Origin: Kastovskya adunca ATA6-11-RM4
GTDB taxonomy: Bacteria > Cyanobacteriota > Cyanobacteriia > Cyanobacteriales > Coleofasciculaceae
Assembly: GCA_019359445.1 (NCBI GenBank)
Contig: JAHHHJ010000001.1
Span: 239,334 to 303,333 of the forward strand
DNA: 64,000 nucleotides
Direction: 5' to 3'
The notes beneath the pieces were generated by a model that was not told the DNA's origin, searched no databases, and was given only the letters and a program-made list of their open reading frames with translations. Below, piece after piece: positions 32,767 to 42,428 of the stretch. The translations under genes were made by a program, and so were the position numbers. The first letter of the stretch is position 1; every line of letters begins with the position of its first letter.

Positions 32767-35511
32767 CTAGGGGTCAAAAATATCTAACTGCTCCTCTAAG
32801 GAATTCTGGGCTGGCTGACTTTTCCTAGTGCTTCGCTGCTGCGCCGGAAAATCGCCACCTTGACGCAAGCCAACAGCAATTTTGCTGTGCTTTTCGATTT
32901 GCCCCATCACTTGTTTGGCGCGTTGAATCACGGTTGCGGGTAAACCTGCCAATCGTCCAGCTTCAATACCATAGGAACGATCCGCACCTCCCGGCTGAAC
33001 TTGGTGTAAAAAGATAATTTGCTCCGGTAACTCTTTTACCGTTACCTGGTAGTTCGCCACATTGGGCAAAATTGACGCGAGTTCGTTTAGTTCGTGGTAG
33101 TGAGTGGCAAAAATGGTTCGGGATTGAATCTCCATTGCCAGATATTCTGCCACCGCCCAAGCAATGGAAAGCCCATCAAAAGTTGCCGTCCCTCTGCCAA
33201 TTTCATCAAGTAGCACTAGGGATTTAGCAGTAGCGTGATTGAGAATATTTGCCGTCTCATTCATCTCTACCATAAAAGTTGATTGCCCAGTTGCCAGGTC
33301 ATCCACCGCACCCACACGGGTAAAAATGCGATCGCATACCCCCAATTTTGCCGCCGTCGCTGGCACAAAACTCCCCGTTTGCGCCAGCAACTGAATTAAC
33401 CCCACCTGCCGCAAATAGCAACTCTTCCCACTCGCATTCGGCCCCGTCAGAATAATCAAATCAGGATACTCTTTTCCTAACTCTGCGTCCTCTGCGCCTC
33501 CGTGGTTCGTTCCCTCCAACCCTCTCCCTAAATACGCCGAATTCGGCACAAAAAACCCGGAAGGAAGCAACTGTTCCACCACCGGATGACGCCCGTCAAT
33601 AACTTCAATTTCTCGCCCTTCCACCATCTGCGGACGACAGTAGCCCTGATACACCGCCACCTCCGCCAAGCCACACAGCACATCAATCGCCGCCACGGCA
33701 CGCGATACGTGGCGAATAGGTTCTGATAATTCTCCCACTTCTGCCCGTAAGCCCGCAAAAACCTCGTATTCCAGGCGATTTAAATCATCCCGTGCCGTGA
33801 GAATCCGCGCTTCGCGTTCCTTCAACTCCGGCGTGATATAACGTTCCTCATTCGTTAAGGTTTGCTTGCGGATATAGTTATCCGGCACTTGGTCTGCCTT
33901 GGAGCGGGAGATACTGATGTAGTAGCCGAAGGTTTTATTAAACCCCACCTTGAGCGTTGGAATACCCGTACGCGACTTCTCCGTCACTTCCAAATTGGCA
34001 ATCCACTGATGGTCATCGGCTACCGCCATCCGCAGCTCATCCAACTGGGAATTGATCCCCGGTTTAATTAAATTCCCCTCCATTAGATGCAACGGCGGCG
34101 AATCCACGATGTGCTGACAGATTTTGTGCCCCAACTCCTCTAAAACTGGGGAAACCTTCTGCAAAGCTTTGAGGTAAGGAGAATTACCATAAGCCGCTAA
34201 TTCGGCTAACTCTGGCAACTTCAGCAACGAATCTGCCAACGCCACCAAATCCCGCGCATTGGCAGTACCGGAACCCGCCCGTCCGGTGAGCCGTTCTAAG
34301 TCATAGATGCCGCGCAACAGTTGCCGCAAATCTTGGCGGAGGGAACTATTTTCTACTAATTCCTGAGTCGTATCGTGTCGCGCCCGGATGCCTTTGATAT
34401 CTAGCAAGGGTTGCAGCAACCAACGGCGCAAGGCTCGTCCTCCCATGGCTGTGCTGGTTCTGTCGAGCGCCCACAACAGAGAGCCGTTAAAGGTGCCATC
34501 CCTTACGGTTTGGGTGATTTCTAGGTTACGACGGCTTTGGTGGTCGAGAATCAGGTAGTCTGCCAGGGTGTAGGTGCGTAAAGTCTGGAGCGGGACATGA
34601 TTGTCTTTTTGGGTGTCTTCGAGGTATTCCAGCAAACCACCCGCCGCGCGGACGCACAAGGGCAAATGTTCGCAGCCCATCCCTTCTAGCGATCGCACTT
34701 TAAATTGTTCCTGCAATCGCTCTCTGGCAGCCACTGCCGAAAACGGCGCTTGCGGACGAAAGCTGTAGCAAAAGGAATTGGGCAAACAATCCGGTAAATG
34801 GTCAGATTTCTCTCCCGGACGGAGCATCGTCCCTAAATCTGGCGCATTGGTGGGAAATAGTACCTCAGACGGCTGCAAACGCATCAATTCTTGGCAGAGT
34901 TTCTCTAAGTTACTCGCCTGCGTCGTCAGAAATTCCCCTGTGGAAATATCGGCATAGGCTAAACCCCAATGTTCCCCGGCAATCACCACAGCGGCGAGGA
35001 AGTTGTTGCGGCTAGCCTTGAGCATCCCATCATCCATCAGTGTCCCTGGCGTGAGAATGCGCGTAATTTCCCGCCGTACCTGCCGCCCTTCTTTTGCCGC
35101 TACCGCCGCATCTTCCACTTGATCGCAAATCGCGATCGCATATCCTTTTTCCACCAGCATCGTACAGTAGCGGTCTAAGGCATGGTGCGGTACCCCCGTC
35201 ATCGGCACCCGTCCAACGCCTTTCCCTGACTCCTTGCTGGTTAAAACCAGTTCCAACTCCTCCGCCAGTGTTCGGGCATCCTGAAAGAACGTCTCGTAAA
35301 AGTCCCCCACCCGATACAGCAGCATTGCCTGGGGATACTGGTCTTTCACCTCGACAAAGTGCTGCATCATCGGGGTTAGCTGCTCGCGATTTACCGTCCG
35401 ATGGTCAGCATTTTCCGCCTTCACGCTCTTTGCTTTTTCAGTTGCCCGCGTGGACTTAGCCGCATTGGGTTCGGGAGAGGTAGAGGCTTCGAGGTATCCG
35501 CTCATGGACAA
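32767..35511 (-). CDS. mutS: DNA mismatch repair protein MutS
   Basis: Recognises mismatches and starts repair. The 914-residue product has the mismatch-binding N-terminal domain with the Phe-x-Glu motif ([13 protein letters not shown]), connector, lever and clamp. The ATPase has Walker [15 protein letters not shown], the signature [14 protein letters not shown], Walker [15 protein letters not shown] and [10 protein letters not shown]. Just before Walker A is an insertion of about 20 residues ([18 protein letters not shown]) encoded by a dispersed repeat (33481-33515). The N-terminus has a 35-residue polar extension. It is transcribed alone, and MutL is not in the window. Confidence 0.96.
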   Translation of the reverse strand: MSMSGYLEASTSPEPNAAKSTRATEKAKSVKAENADHRTVNREQLTPMMQHFVEVKDQYPQAMLLYRVGDFYETFFQDARTLAEELELVLTSKESGKGVGRVPMTGVPHHALDRYCTMLVEKGYAIAICDQVEDAAVAAKEGRQVRREITRILTPGTLMDDGMLKASRNNFLAAVVIAGEHWGLAYADISTGEFLTTQASNLEKLCQELMRLQPSEVLFPTNAPDLGTMLRPGEKSDHLPDCLPNSFCYSFRPQAPFSAVAARERLQEQFKVRSLEGMGCEHLPLCVRAAGGLLEYLEDTQKDNHVPLQTLRTYTLADYLILDHQSRRNLEITQTVRDGTFNGSLLWALDRTSTAMGGRALRRWLLQPLLDIKGIRARHDTTQELVENSSLRQDLRQLLRGIYDLERLTGRAGSGTANARDLVALADSLLKLPELAELAAYGNSPYLKALQKVSPVLEELGHKICQHIVDSPPLHLMEGNLIKPGINSQLDELRMAVADDHQWIANLEVTEKSRTGIPTLKVGFNKTFGYYISISRSKADQVPDNYIRKQTLTNEERYITPELKEREARILTARDDLNRLEYEVFAGLRAEVGELSEPIRHVSRAVAAIDVLCGLAEVAVYQGYCRPQMVEGREIEVIDGRHPVVEQLLPSGFFVPNSAYLGRGLEGTNHGGAEDAELGKEYPDLIILTGPNASGKSCYLRQVGLIQLLAQTGSFVPATAAKLGVCDRIFTRVGAVDDLATGQSTFMVEMNETANILNHATAKSLVLLDEIGRGTATFDGLSIAWAVAEYLAMEIQSRTIFATHYHELNELASILPNVANYQVTVKELPEQIIFLHQVQPGGADRSYGIEAGRLAGLPATVIQRAKQVMGQIEKHSKIAVGLRQGGDFPAQQRSTRKSQPAQNSLEEQLDIFDP
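33481..33515. repeat. Dispersed intergenic-type repeat inside the mutS coding sequence
   Basis: CTCTGCGTCCTCTGCGCCTC followed by CGTGGTTCG is a sequence I know from many cyanobacterial intergenic regions. Here it lies in frame within mutS and codes for NHGGAEDAE on the complementary strand, just upstream of the Walker A motif. Confidence 0.65.
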
Positions 35512-35793
35512 AGAGAGTGAGTTGACAATCCTTATTGACTTTATCGCAAGCTGTTAATTTGCGTCATGAGTAGGACATGCGATCGCTTTTACTGAGTTAA
35601 ATCTAGAGTTTCTTGTTGAATAATGATTCTCCTGAACAGAAAAGTTACCGTGAGAGAAACCATCACGCGATCGCGTTGAGCTAGTTTAGTAGGCATCTGC
35701 AGCTTACCCCTTGGTTGTTCGCGCCTTCCTCTAAATTTACTCAAACAATTAAAAAATCTTTACCTTCTAGGCTTTCCAGCAAGCCAAACCCTT

Positions 35794-37371
35794 ATGTCCT
35801 ACCCAGGCACAATTCTGACGACTTCGTCCGATATCCGTCTAATTGTTCTTGCCATTCTTGTGGCAGTCATTGGTTCCTATACATCGTTGGATATTGCCGA
35901 ACAAATTACTCTCGCTAAAACCCAAACGCGGTATTGGTGGCTGACTGGCAGCGCCCTCACCCTAGGAATCACTATCTGGGTAACTCACTTCACGGCTATG
36001 CTTGCCCACAGGTTACCCGTTTTAGTTGGTTATGACCATCTACTGATTTTTCTAGCCATGGTCATAGCAGTAGTGGGGTCGGGATTCGGGATTTTTGTCG
36101 TCAGCCGCGAGCCAGAACCGAGCACTCTCACCTTATCAGTGGGAAGCACTCTGATCGGCATCGGGATTATGGGGATGCACTATATCGGCATGGCAGCAAT
36201 GCGAGCAGCAGTCTACCAATCCTACGACCCGAAACTAGTGATTCTCTCTGGTGTGGTGGTAGTTAGTGCCTCCTTTGTCACCTTGAGAATAACCTTCGGA
36301 AGGAATTTTCAGTCCAGGATACAAGAAAGCGTACGGAAGCTAGGCAGCGCTCTGCTGATGGGGACGGCGATTAGTGGCTTGCACGGCATCGCCATGGCAG
36401 CCGTCACCTTCCACGCCGCCCCGCCGATGATGTCCAATTTTTCGGTCATTGACCACTCATTTTTGGCAGTGACAATTGGCATTGGGGCATTGTTAATGCT
36501 CATCGTCGCACTGATTGCTTCTTTTTTTGGTCGGCGTCTCAGTGCTGAACTGGCAAAAACTGAAGCCCTGCGTCAGAGTGAAGAACGCTTAGAACAGTTG
36601 GTAAAGCAGCGCACCCAAGAGCTAGAGGCGGAAAAAATCCTGTCAGACGCCGCTAATCGGGCAAAAACTGAGTTTCTTGCCAATATGAGTCACGAACTGC
36701 GAACACCTTTAACAGCGATCATCGGCTTTTCCAGCGTGCTTTTAGAGGAAAAGTTGGGTTTGCTCAACGATAAACAGCGACTGTATGTGGCGGAGAGTCA
36801 TAAGTGCGGTCATCAGTTGTTAGAGCTAATTAACGACTTATTGGATTTGTCTAAAATCGAAGCAGAGCGAGAAGAATTAATCCTAGAAAACTGTTCAGTT
36901 CAAGAGGTTTGTCAAGGGTGCTTGTCGTTAGTTTACGAGCAAGCCCAGCGTCGTGGCTTGCAGCTATCCCTGAGTATTGAACCTACCCTCAAAAGCTGCA
37001 TTGCCGATAGGCGACGCTTAAAACAGATTTTGTTAAATTTGCTCTCCAATGCCATCAAGTTTACAGAGAGTGGCTTGATCACCCTAGACGTTCTCAATGG
37101 ATCTGACTGTATGCAGTTTCAGGTGACTGATACAGGAATTGGCATTGCCGAAGCGGAGCAAGCAAAGGTGTTTCAAACCTTCCAGCAATTAGATAGTGGT
37201 CTAAATCGCCAATATGAAGGTACAGGCTTGGGTTTAGCGCTGGCACAGAAGTTAGCAAAACTACATGGCGGTGATATCCTCCTCAAGTCAGAGCTTGGAA
37301 GCGGAAGCAGTTTTACTTTGGTTTTACCTGTTTGTTTAGAGGATAGGAGTACTGGGGAGCAACCGGAGTAG
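35794..37371 (+). CDS. MHYT-domain sensor histidine kinase
   Basis: A 525-residue membrane sensor kinase. The N-terminal 250 residues are a seven-helix MHYT domain with the three motifs: THFTAM near residue 65, MGMHYIGMAAM near 127, and LHGIAMAA near 197. In this family these are proposed to bind copper and sense oxygen, CO or NO. A coiled linker (QLVKQRTQELEAEKI) leads to HisKA (FLANMSHELRTPLTAIIGFS) and a complete HATPase (NLLSNAIKFT, VTDTGIGI, GTGLGLALA). All kinase boxes are intact, unlike the kinase at 3047. No receiver domain is fused and no response regulator is adjacent. Confidence 0.9.
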   Translation: MSYPGTILTTSSDIRLIVLAILVAVIGSYTSLDIAEQITLAKTQTRYWWLTGSALTLGITIWVTHFTAMLAHRLPVLVGYDHLLIFLAMVIAVVGSGFGIFVVSREPEPSTLTLSVGSTLIGIGIMGMHYIGMAAMRAAVYQSYDPKLVILSGVVVVSASFVTLRITFGRNFQSRIQESVRKLGSALLMGTAISGLHGIAMAAVTFHAAPPMMSNFSVIDHSFLAVTIGIGALLMLIVALIASFFGRRLSAELAKTEALRQSEERLEQLVKQRTQELEAEKILSDAANRAKTEFLANMSHELRTPLTAIIGFSSVLLEEKLGLLNDKQRLYVAESHKCGHQLLELINDLLDLSKIEAEREELILENCSVQEVCQGCLSLVYEQAQRRGLQLSLSIEPTLKSCIADRRRLKQILLNLLSNAIKFTESGLITLDVLNGSDCMQFQVTDTGIGIAEAEQAKVFQTFQQLDSGLNRQYEGTGLGLALAQKLAKLHGGDILLKSELGSGSSFTLVLPVCLEDRSTGEQPE

Positions 37372-37541
37372 GGGATGGGGAGCCGGGGTGCAGGGGAGCC
37401 GGGGTGCAGGGGTGCAGGGGAGAGAAAAATTGACGACGATTAGCCATGACTCCAATCGCCTATTTCATACTTCACCCTTCATACTTCATACTTCACCCTT
37501 CATACTTTCTCCCGGACTCAGAATCTCAGGACTCAGGACTC
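37372..37541 (+). repeat. Composite intergenic repeat, copy 5 (A-linker-B-C form)
   Basis: Arm A GGGGAGCCGGGGTGCAGGGG (37376-37420). The linker AGAAAAATTGACGACGATTA and the following ATCGCCTATTTCATAC are nearly identical to 15280-15335. Arm B is TTCATACTTCACCC (37464-37505). Arm C is CTCAGGACTCAGGACTCA (37525-37541). The stop codon of the convergent NUDIX gene (37533-37535) lies within arm C. Confidence 0.85.
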
Positions 37542-37958
37542 AATAAAATCCAACAAAATTTGCTGATGAGGACGCCCTAGAGGTCGCACCTCTTTGGCTT
37601 TGACGGAGTAACGCTCCCCTTTTCTAACTTCTTCTGGTGTAAATAGATCCATATCCCAGCCTTCGTTGAGTACCAGTTGATCTAGTTCTACAGTCAAAGG
37701 CACCTGGTAAACGTGGCGAATCACCTGAGCATCGACGTAATTGCCAAACTCTAAGACCTTTGGCGGGGTATAGCCAATTTCTTCTAGGAGTTCCCGTTTC
37801 ATTGCCACCTCTGGAGTTTCGCCAGGGTCTAGATGTCCGCCAAAAAATCCCCAGCAGCCGGGATAGATGATGCCGGGGATATTGTCTCGAAGCTGCATGA
37901 GAAACTGGTTTTGGCGATGGATAATCGCGATCGCAACTTCAACGAGCTGATTACTCAT
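37533..37958 (-). CDS. NUDIX hydrolase
   Basis: A 141-residue nucleotide-diphosphate hydrolase. The NUDIX box is complete: GGHLDPGETPEVAMKRELLEEIGY, i.e. G-x5-E-x7-REUxEExGU, at about residues 43-66. PGCWGFFGG just before it is typical. The start at 37958 (MSNQLVEV) is chosen over a frame start at 37988. Here ATGAGTAA overlaps the stop codon of the upstream lipoprotein gene, which points to translational coupling. The last two residues (Glu-Ser) and the stop are encoded by a tandem repeat arm. The substrate could be a damaged nucleotide, NADH-like or diadenosine compound. Confidence 0.88.
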   Translation of the reverse strand: MSNQLVEVAIAIIHRQNQFLMQLRDNIPGIIYPGCWGFFGGHLDPGETPEVAMKRELLEEIGYTPPKVLEFGNYVDAQVIRHVYQVPLTVELDQLVLNEGWDMDLFTPEEVRKGERYSVKAKEVRPLGRPHQQILLDFIES

Positions 37959-38421
37959 AGACTCCTTCGGGAAGTGCAGGAACGGCAACAGGTAGAGCCG
38001 TTCGTCCCGCTTTGCGTTCTAGCAGTTGTTCTTCTTGAACATAGACTTCTCCTAATTCTTGCCCAGCGACGGGAATACTTTGGTAATAGGCTTGACCTTG
38101 AATTAATACTTCATCGCCGAGATTGGGGACGCTTGCGTCGGTAATCACCCAAATCTTGCCGGACTCATCCTGAAGTTCATAGGCACCGTTATTGCCTAAA
38201 AAGGGGGCACGATTGCTCACTTGACCTCTGAGGTGAACGATGTTGGTGACTATTTTATTTTGCTTGATCTCGCTAACTGTGTTGACATTCCCAAAGTGAG
38301 TGCTCATGGGGATCGCCACAAAATTTGAGGGGGATACGCCCCTACAACTGACCAGTCCTACTCCCAAGAGCAAGCCGGAAAACATTGAGAGATAGCGGTT
38401 TAGAGACTTTTTCGGTTGCAT
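37951..38421 (-). CDS. OB-fold lipoprotein
   Basis: A 156-residue exported protein. ATG at 38421 (MQPKKSLNRY) begins the signal segment FSGLLLGVGLVSC with a lipobox (LVSC) that predicts lipidation at about Cys27. The mature part contains an OB-fold-like strand series (IVHLRGQVSNRAPF, AYELQDESGKIWVITDASVPNLGDEVLIQGQAYYQ). A conserved LGEVYVQEEQLLER end follows. Such periplasmic OB-fold proteins are widespread in cyanobacteria with no assigned role. The gene ends inside the start of the NUDIX gene, giving a two-gene operon, although the two products act in different compartments. Confidence 0.75.
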   Translation of the reverse strand: MQPKKSLNRYLSMFSGLLLGVGLVSCRGVSPSNFVAIPMSTHFGNVNTVSEIKQNKIVTNIVHLRGQVSNRAPFLGNNGAYELQDESGKIWVITDASVPNLGDEVLIQGQAYYQSIPVAGQELGEVYVQEEQLLERKAGRTALPVAVPALPEGVYE

Positions 38422-38825
38422 CGTCTTGATTTTTGCTGGTAATGTGCTGCGGAAATCTAGCGATCGCAAATACACGCGGTGTAACTCCTCTGTTGCGTCT
38501 TACCGTAATAGACTAGTCTCACCCTTGCCGTCAAAATTACGTGCGGTATAGACCGGGGCTAGCAACTAGGCTACTTTATCCTGCTTTGATTGACATTCTC
38601 TCCCAACTGAGGAGCCAGTTGTCAGGATTCTTAACAACCCGCGAGCGAAATCTGAGAAACTAGAAAAGTCTATGGTACAAGACTCCCTGTGTCTGGTGAG
38701 ATGATAGGCGATCGCGCCCAAAGAATCACTGCTTTTGCCTTACCTAATAACGGCATCATTTTAAGAGACTCATTTGAGACTATCAAAGTAACTTGTTGCG
38801 ATCGCATATAGAAAAATACATCCTC
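38422..38825. other. Intergenic region between divergent lipoprotein and folD genes
   Basis: About 400 bp with no supported reading frame and a few HIP1-like GCGATCGC sites. A short frame start (TTG at 38793) lies in line with folD but gives the poor peptide [10 protein letters not shown] and is not used. Promoters of both genes should lie here. Confidence 0.4.
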
Positions 38826-39701
38826 ATGGACTCTGGCAACACCCGCTTACTCGATGGTAAAGCCCTGGCTCAACAACTTCAGCAGCACCTGCAAGCCCAG
38901 GTACTGCAACTGCAATCAATAAACGGACGCCCACCAGGATTAGCGGTATTGATGGTCGGGGATAACCCGGCTAGCGCCGCCTATGTCCGTAACAAAGAGC
39001 GTGCCTGCACTCAAGTCGGCATTGCCTCCTATGGTCGTCATTTCCCCACAGAAACCTCCCAAACCGAGCTAGAGGAAGCAATTCATGCATTAAATCAAGA
39101 TGAAAGCGTTGATGGCATTTTGGTTCAGCTACCTCTACCAAAACACCTAGATGCTGTATCCTTGCTGCACCAAATTCATCCGGATAAAGACGCCGATGGA
39201 CTGCATCCCGTAAACCTAGGGCGTCTAGTGCGGGGAGAAGCCGGGTTACGCAGTTGCACCCCGGCGGGAGTAATGCGGCTGTTGCAAGAGTATGAAATTG
39301 AACTAAAAGGCAAACAAGCCGTGGTTGTCGGGCGGAGTATTTTGGTCGGCAAGCCCTTAACCATGATGCTGTTAGAAGCCGATGCGACAGTGACAGTTGC
39401 CCATTCCCAGACACAAAATCTTACAGAAATTACCCGCAACGCGGATATCTTAGTTGCTGCTGTCGGACGCCCGGAACTGATTACGGCTCAAATGGTTAAA
39501 CCCGGAGCTGTTGTCGTTGATGTCGGGATCAATCGCGTTACCGACAATACCGGGAAAAGCCGCTTGGTAGGGGATGTTTGCTTTGACTCCGTGGCAGAAG
39601 TTGCCCAATTTATCACCCCCGTTCCCGGTGGCATTGGGCCGATGACAGTAGCGATGCTATTGCACAACACAGTACTTAGCTATACAAAAGCGCATTCATA
39701 A
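38826..39701 (+). CDS. folD: Bifunctional methylenetetrahydrofolate dehydrogenase/cyclohydrolase (FolD)
   Basis: Interconverts 5,10-methylene- and 10-formyl-tetrahydrofolate with NADP. The 291-residue product has the substrate-binding [14 protein letters not shown] block with the catalytic Lys. The signature [15 protein letters not shown] follows, then [17 protein letters not shown], and the NADP-binding [17 protein letters not shown]. The C-terminal [16 protein letters not shown] closes the fold. ATG at 38826 ([15 protein letters not shown]) is chosen. It is followed by the GGPP synthase gene 55 bp downstream on the same strand, so co-transcription is likely. Confidence 0.96.
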   Translation: MDSGNTRLLDGKALAQQLQQHLQAQVLQLQSINGRPPGLAVLMVGDNPASAAYVRNKERACTQVGIASYGRHFPTETSQTELEEAIHALNQDESVDGILVQLPLPKHLDAVSLLHQIHPDKDADGLHPVNLGRLVRGEAGLRSCTPAGVMRLLQEYEIELKGKQAVVVGRSILVGKPLTMMLLEADATVTVAHSQTQNLTEITRNADILVAAVGRPELITAQMVKPGAVVVDVGINRVTDNTGKSRLVGDVCFDSVAEVAQFITPVPGGIGPMTVAMLLHNTVLSYTKAHS

Positions 39702-39756
39702 CGACCTCTCGCCCCGTAGAATTGTTAGGACACTAACACTATCTAAGGAACTTGGC

Positions 39757-40686
39757 ATGGTAGCGACCGATGGGCGACCTGCCCCCAATCAACAATCCTC
39801 TACTTTTAACCTCAAGTCCTACTTAGAGGCACAGCAAGCTCAAGTCGAAGCTGCCCTAGAGCAGTCTCTCCCCCAAGCGTATCCAGACAAGATTTACGAA
39901 GCCATGCGTTACTCGCTGCTAGCGGGTGGGAAGCGCTTGCGTCCGATTCTTTGTCTGGCAACCTGTGAACTAGCCGGAGGGACAGCAGCAATGGCAATGC
40001 CGACTGCCTGCGCCCTGGAAATGATCCACACCATGTCATTAATCCATGATGACCTCCCGGCGATGGACAATGATGATTACCGTCGAGGCAAACTCACTAA
40101 TCACAAAGTTTACGGGGAAGACATCGCTATTTTGGCAGGTGATGGCTTGCTGGCGTATGCCTTTGAATGGGTTGCCTCCAAAACTCAGGATGTGCCCGCC
40201 CAGCAGGTTTTGCAGGTGATTAGCCATTTAGGTCGGGCAGTTGGGGCAGCAGGATTAGTTGGGGGGCAAGTCGTAGATTTGGAATCTGAGGGCAAAAATG
40301 ATATTACCCTTGAAACCTTAAACTACATTCACACTCACAAAACTGGGGCATTGCTAAAAGCTTGTGTGGTTTCTGGCGCGATTTTGGCAGGAGCCGCCGA
40401 AGACGAGCGGCAACGGCTGTCACGCTATGCTGAAAATATTGGGTTAGCTTTTCAAATTGTCGATGACATTTTGGATATCACGGCTACCCAAGAGGAATTA
40501 GGCAAAACCGCAGGCAAAGACCTCCAGGCGCAAAAGGCAACTTATCCCAGTATCTGGGGACTGGAGGAATCGAAAGTTCAAGCCCAACAATTGGTTGCGG
40601 CTGCCAAAGGGGAACTGGCAACGTTTGGGGAAAAAGCCCAGCCGTTACTGGCTCTCGCCGATTTTATTACTGCTCGCACCTCGTGA
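39757..40686 (+). CDS. crtE: Geranylgeranyl diphosphate synthase (CrtE)
   Basis: Elongates allylic diphosphates with isopentenyl diphosphate to GGPP, precursor of carotenoids, phytyl chains and plastoquinone tails. The 309-residue product has the GGKRLRP block at 68-74. The first Asp-rich motif is [11 protein letters not shown] and the second is QIVDDILDI, followed by [15 protein letters not shown]. Bulky versus small residues before the first motif ([11 protein letters not shown]) allow a C20 product, as in type II GGPP synthases, though farnesyl synthase cannot be fully excluded. It feeds crtB and crtP at 46.5-49 kb and the phytyl branch of hpt/vte4. Confidence 0.92.
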   Translation: MVATDGRPAPNQQSSTFNLKSYLEAQQAQVEAALEQSLPQAYPDKIYEAMRYSLLAGGKRLRPILCLATCELAGGTAAMAMPTACALEMIHTMSLIHDDLPAMDNDDYRRGKLTNHKVYGEDIAILAGDGLLAYAFEWVASKTQDVPAQQVLQVISHLGRAVGAAGLVGGQVVDLESEGKNDITLETLNYIHTHKTGALLKACVVSGAILAGAAEDERQRLSRYAENIGLAFQIVDDILDITATQEELGKTAGKDLQAQKATYPSIWGLEESKVQAQQLVAAAKGELATFGEKAQPLLALADFITARTS

Positions 40687-40739
40687 AGTCGTTATTTAGC
40701 ATTTAGTTGATAGTGGTACTCAAATCAGCAGAAGTCGTC

Positions 40740-41192
40740 ATGCAGGATATTAGCGGCATTTTAGACAACCGGGTACTACTGGTTGCTATCCTCGCTAGTT
40801 TAGTCGCTCAGTTAATCAAACTTTTTGTCGAACTTGCCAAAAATCGCAAATTTAACTTGCGCGTAATGGTGGCAACCGGGGGGATGCCTAGCGCCCATTC
40901 CGCGCTGGTGACTGCCCTAGCAACGGGGGTGGGGCAAACAGCCGGATGGACTAGTAATGAGTTTGCGATCGCCACCCTTTTTGCCGTCATCGTCATGTAC
41001 GATGCCGCAGGGGTTCGTCAAGCCGCAGGCAAACAAGCCCGCATCCTCAACCAAATCATTGATGAGATGTTTAAAGGTAAAGAATTTGATGAAGACCGCC
41101 TGAAGGAACTTTTAGGACACACCCCATTCCAAGTCATCGTTGGTTTAGCCCTAGGCGTTACCATTTCTTGGATTGCCAGCCCCGCTTATTGA
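40740..41192 (+). CDS. Divergent PAP2 family membrane protein (DUF212)
   Basis: A 150-residue protein with four predicted membrane segments. They are DNRVLLVAILASLVAQLIKL, the part after GGMPSAHSALVTALATGVG, FAIATLFAVIVMYDAAGVRQ, and PFQVIVGLALGVTISWIA. PSAHS resembles the phosphatase signature PSGH of the PAP2 superfamily, and the YDAAGVR motif is typical of the divergent (DUF212) branch. ATG at 40740 (MQDISGILDN) is chosen over 40707. It follows crtE closely on the same strand (about 50 bp), suggesting an operon folD-crtE-PAP2. A lipid-diphosphate phosphatase role is a guess. Confidence 0.85.
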   Translation: MQDISGILDNRVLLVAILASLVAQLIKLFVELAKNRKFNLRVMVATGGMPSAHSALVTALATGVGQTAGWTSNEFAIATLFAVIVMYDAAGVRQAAGKQARILNQIIDEMFKGKEFDEDRLKELLGHTPFQVIVGLALGVTISWIASPAY

Positions 41193-41229
41193 ATTAATCA
41201 GTAGTTGATGACTAAAAACATTGGGATAC

Positions 41230-41591
41230 AAGCCCCGTCCTATAAGGACGGCTTTTTGATACAATGATGGTGGTTGAAATACCCACCTCATCTTGCAGCG
41301 ATATACCAGCCATAGGCTGTGAAACCGGGACTGGGACGGTAAGAGGGAAAGAACCTAAGGGCAACGGACGATCCGACCTGAAGGCACTAAAAAAACTGAA
41401 TATGCAAGTTCATCAACTTTAATCGCGGGCGGGCAGTTCGAGATTTAAAACGGACGTGGAGGAAGACATAAATCCCAGCTAGGCTTGGTTGCCACCTGTG
41501 AAGCGTCAACCCCATTCAGCGACCATTCTCCTATTCGTAGGTTTTGGCGTGGTGAGGAATCCCCGCACCTTCAGGTCGGGGAGGATGTCAA
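41230..41591 (+). mobile_element. Protein-less IS200/IS605-type element carrying an IscB-type omega-RNA
   Basis: About 360 bp. Left end: hairpin CCGTCC-TATAA-GGACGG (41235-41251) followed by CTTTTTGATACAATG. Right end: CCCCG-CACCTTCAGGT-CGGGG hairpin (41561-41581) followed by GAGGATGTCAA, the usual end of cyanobacterial IS200/IS605 elements as I know them. No frame for TnpA, TnpB or IscB remains between. The middle matches HEARO/omega-RNA (next entry). It reads as an internal-deletion, MITE-like derivative. Confidence 0.75.
41255..41450 (+). ncRNA. HEARO-like omega-RNA (IscB type) without a protein gene
   Basis: In order on the plus strand it shows: AGGCTGTGAAAC (41313-41324), GGTAAG, GGGAAAGAACC (41345-41355), GGCAACGGACGATCC (41360-41374), and AACTGAATATGCAAGTTCAT (41395-41414). 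The OgeuIscB omega-RNA as I recall it has the same order: GGCTGAGAC, GTAAG, GAAAG, CGGACG, then a hairpin AACTGCAT/ATGCCAGTT. The guide of such an RNA would be the flank just left of 41230. Exact ends are not determined. Confidence 0.65.
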
Positions 41592-41607
41592 TAATGCACC
41601 CTTTCTC

Positions 41608-42258
41608 CTAATTTCCCACCGTCTGTTTGAGTAACGTCACACGGCGGCTGTCCACAACCATTGTCCAAAAACCGCGATCGCTCAATCGCTGTAAGGCCAA
41701 ATTGGCGGCACCCTCGCTCGTAGTATAGACGGCTAGCAAGTAAGGGCGTTGCCCATAAGACACCAAGCCAACATCACCACCCATTAACTGTCGGATTTGG
41801 GATGCGATTTCTGGTTGATTGAAGTAATCGACCAACACAGCATATCCATTCCCCAAAGGAAGAGGGTTATAGCTGGAGGAGTTGGCGGCTGTCGCTTGGG
41901 CTTGGGTAGGTCTTACTACCACCGCCCTTAACCCCACAATATCTTTGACATACCGCGCCCAACTGCTGGCATCTTCTAGCTGACTGAAGCCAGCAATCCG
42001 CGTCACTGTATCTTCAAAATACTTACAAACTGTTGCCTGAGTATTGGCGGGTAAAGCCCGTTGAACTTGTGCTTGGCTCTGCTGTGTCTGACTCAGCACC
42101 AGCAGGATGTACTCCCCCCTTTGAGGCGGCTGACAGGGGGACGCATTAGATTGTGCTTGAGCAAGGCTATCAACCCCAACCACGCTAGTAATGGCAGTAA
42201 CAACCCAACCAATCAGGCGCAAAGCTCTACCCATCCCTCTCACCTTCACAAGATTCAC
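41608..42258 (-). CDS. Exported hypothetical protein with two repeated SPOR-like halves
   Basis: An exported protein of about 216 residues. GTG at 42258 follows a GAGGAG ribosome site by 7 bp and is preferred over 42273; ATG at 42234 (MGRALRL) is a third option. The signal peptide is LRLIGWVVTAITSVVGV, ending near AQAQ. The mature part has two similar modules: YILLVLSQTQQSQAQVQRAL...DASSWARYVKDIVGLRAVVV, and YAVLVDYFNQPEIASQIRQL...ANLALQRLSDRGFWTMVV. This is like the beta-alpha-beta of SPOR domains, but the family is not certain. It is a periplasmic protein of unknown role. Confidence 0.7.
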   Translation of the reverse strand: MNLVKVRGMGRALRLIGWVVTAITSVVGVDSLAQAQSNASPCQPPQRGEYILLVLSQTQQSQAQVQRALPANTQATVCKYFEDTVTRIAGFSQLEDASSWARYVKDIVGLRAVVVRPTQAQATAANSSSYNPLPLGNGYAVLVDYFNQPEIASQIRQLMGGDVGLVSYGQRPYLLAVYTTSEGAANLALQRLSDRGFWTMVVDSRRVTLLKQTVGN

Positions 42259-42428
42259 GTCCGCACTCCTCACACTGCTTGACGATCGTAGCTTGCCAGT
42301 TGTGCCAAAACTTTTAGGTTTGCCTACTGGGTCATGCTATTTCATTTCGGTGATACCACAAAGTCAAACTAATCTTCTATCTGCATAATTTTTAACCCTT
42401 ATTTTTTACCAAGAGCAATCCTTTCTTT

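Noticed and set aside
42265..42275. ACTCCTCACAC on the plus strand, identical to the core of the small RNA Yfr1
   Set aside because: There are no flanking stem-loops and no terminator. The match is the complement of the GAGGAG ribosome site of the minus-strand gene starting at 42258, so it is better explained as that site.
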